From the NCBI GenBank assembly GCA_028874915.1, contig JAPPHA010000021.1, forward strand, positions 1 through 32,908: a DNA stretch of 32,908 nt, in the 5' to 3' direction. This DNA is from Paracoccaceae bacterium (GTDB lineage: Bacteria > Pseudomonadota > Alphaproteobacteria > Rhodobacterales > Rhodobacteraceae). The position numbers and the translations under genes are program-made. The notes beneath the pieces were generated by a model. That model had not been told where the DNA came from, did not search any database, and saw only the letters and a program-made list of their open reading frames with translations. Shown here piece after piece: positions 32,870 through 32,908 of the stretch; the first letter of the stretch is position 1; the number at the start of each line of letters is the position of its first letter.

Positions 32870-32908
32870 AAGCGTCAGATTTGGCGCTTAGGCGGATCTT
32901 CATTTTGA

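Overview
The window looks like the chromosome of a GC-rich alphaproteobacterium. The evidence is a MmcB-family nuclease-fold protein, a DUF3572 protein, an ECF operon with a heavy-metal-sensor-type membrane protein, and high-GC codon use with GTG/TTG starts. No species can be named. Most of the window is ordinary host-type DNA. Both ends carry antiviral defence genes, and the right end (from about 27.6 kb) has visibly lower GC than the rest.

Layout. 1-481 (minus): 5' part of csb1/cas7 of a type I-G (formerly I-U) CRISPR-Cas system, cut by the window edge. 482-2245: mostly non-coding or decayed DNA with one probably frameshifted small gene and one striking AT-rich palindrome. 2246-4840: a small unknown ORF, (S)-ureidoglycine aminohydrolase and a convergent class V aminotransferase (purine/allantoin and glyoxylate metabolism). 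5223-8872: ABC exporter, family 2 glycosyltransferase and YgfZ-like folate-binding protein. 9077-11233: EF-hand protein, ECF sigma factor, membrane anti-sigma-like protein and periplasmic metal-sensor-like protein, with an ECF-type promoter in front. 11298-11582: DUF3572. 11666-14863 (minus): a 1065-residue fusion of a reductive dehalogenase to an NAD(P)H-dependent flavin/ferredoxin reductase. 14973-17533: HAD phosphatase and a non-pyrrolysine MttB-family methyltransferase. 17710-17786 (minus): tRNA-His. 18132-19088: LysR regulator. 19102-25679 (minus): a six-gene, translationally coupled succinate dehydrogenase/fumarate-reductase-like plus class I fumarase operon, followed by a ThDP enzyme gene. 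26101-26670 (minus): mmcB. 26671-27373: decayed DNA.

Right-end defence island. At 27374-27644 an AbrB/VapC-type toxin-antitoxin pair is broken: the antitoxin is frameshifted and the toxin stops after nine codons. Beyond it lie an AbiEi/AbiEii type IV toxin-antitoxin pair with a 9-bp inverted repeat covering the antitoxin start codon, then a SIR2-APAZ protein and a short catalytically dead Argonaute (a SPARSA system). All four genes sit on one strand with overlapping or near-overlapping junctions.

How the genes work together. SIR2-APAZ and short pAgo form a nucleic-acid-guided NAD-depleting abortive-infection complex; AbiE is an abortive-infection/addiction module beside it. The fused RdhA needs no separate redox partner or membrane anchor, so it fits cytoplasmic aerobic dehalogenation of an organic compound. 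The SDH-like/fumarase operon could oxidise a C4 or branched dicarboxylate and hydrate the product; its flavoprotein lacks the usual FAD-linking histidine, so it is probably not the housekeeping complex II. All functional calls come from reading the translated sequence; no search was run.
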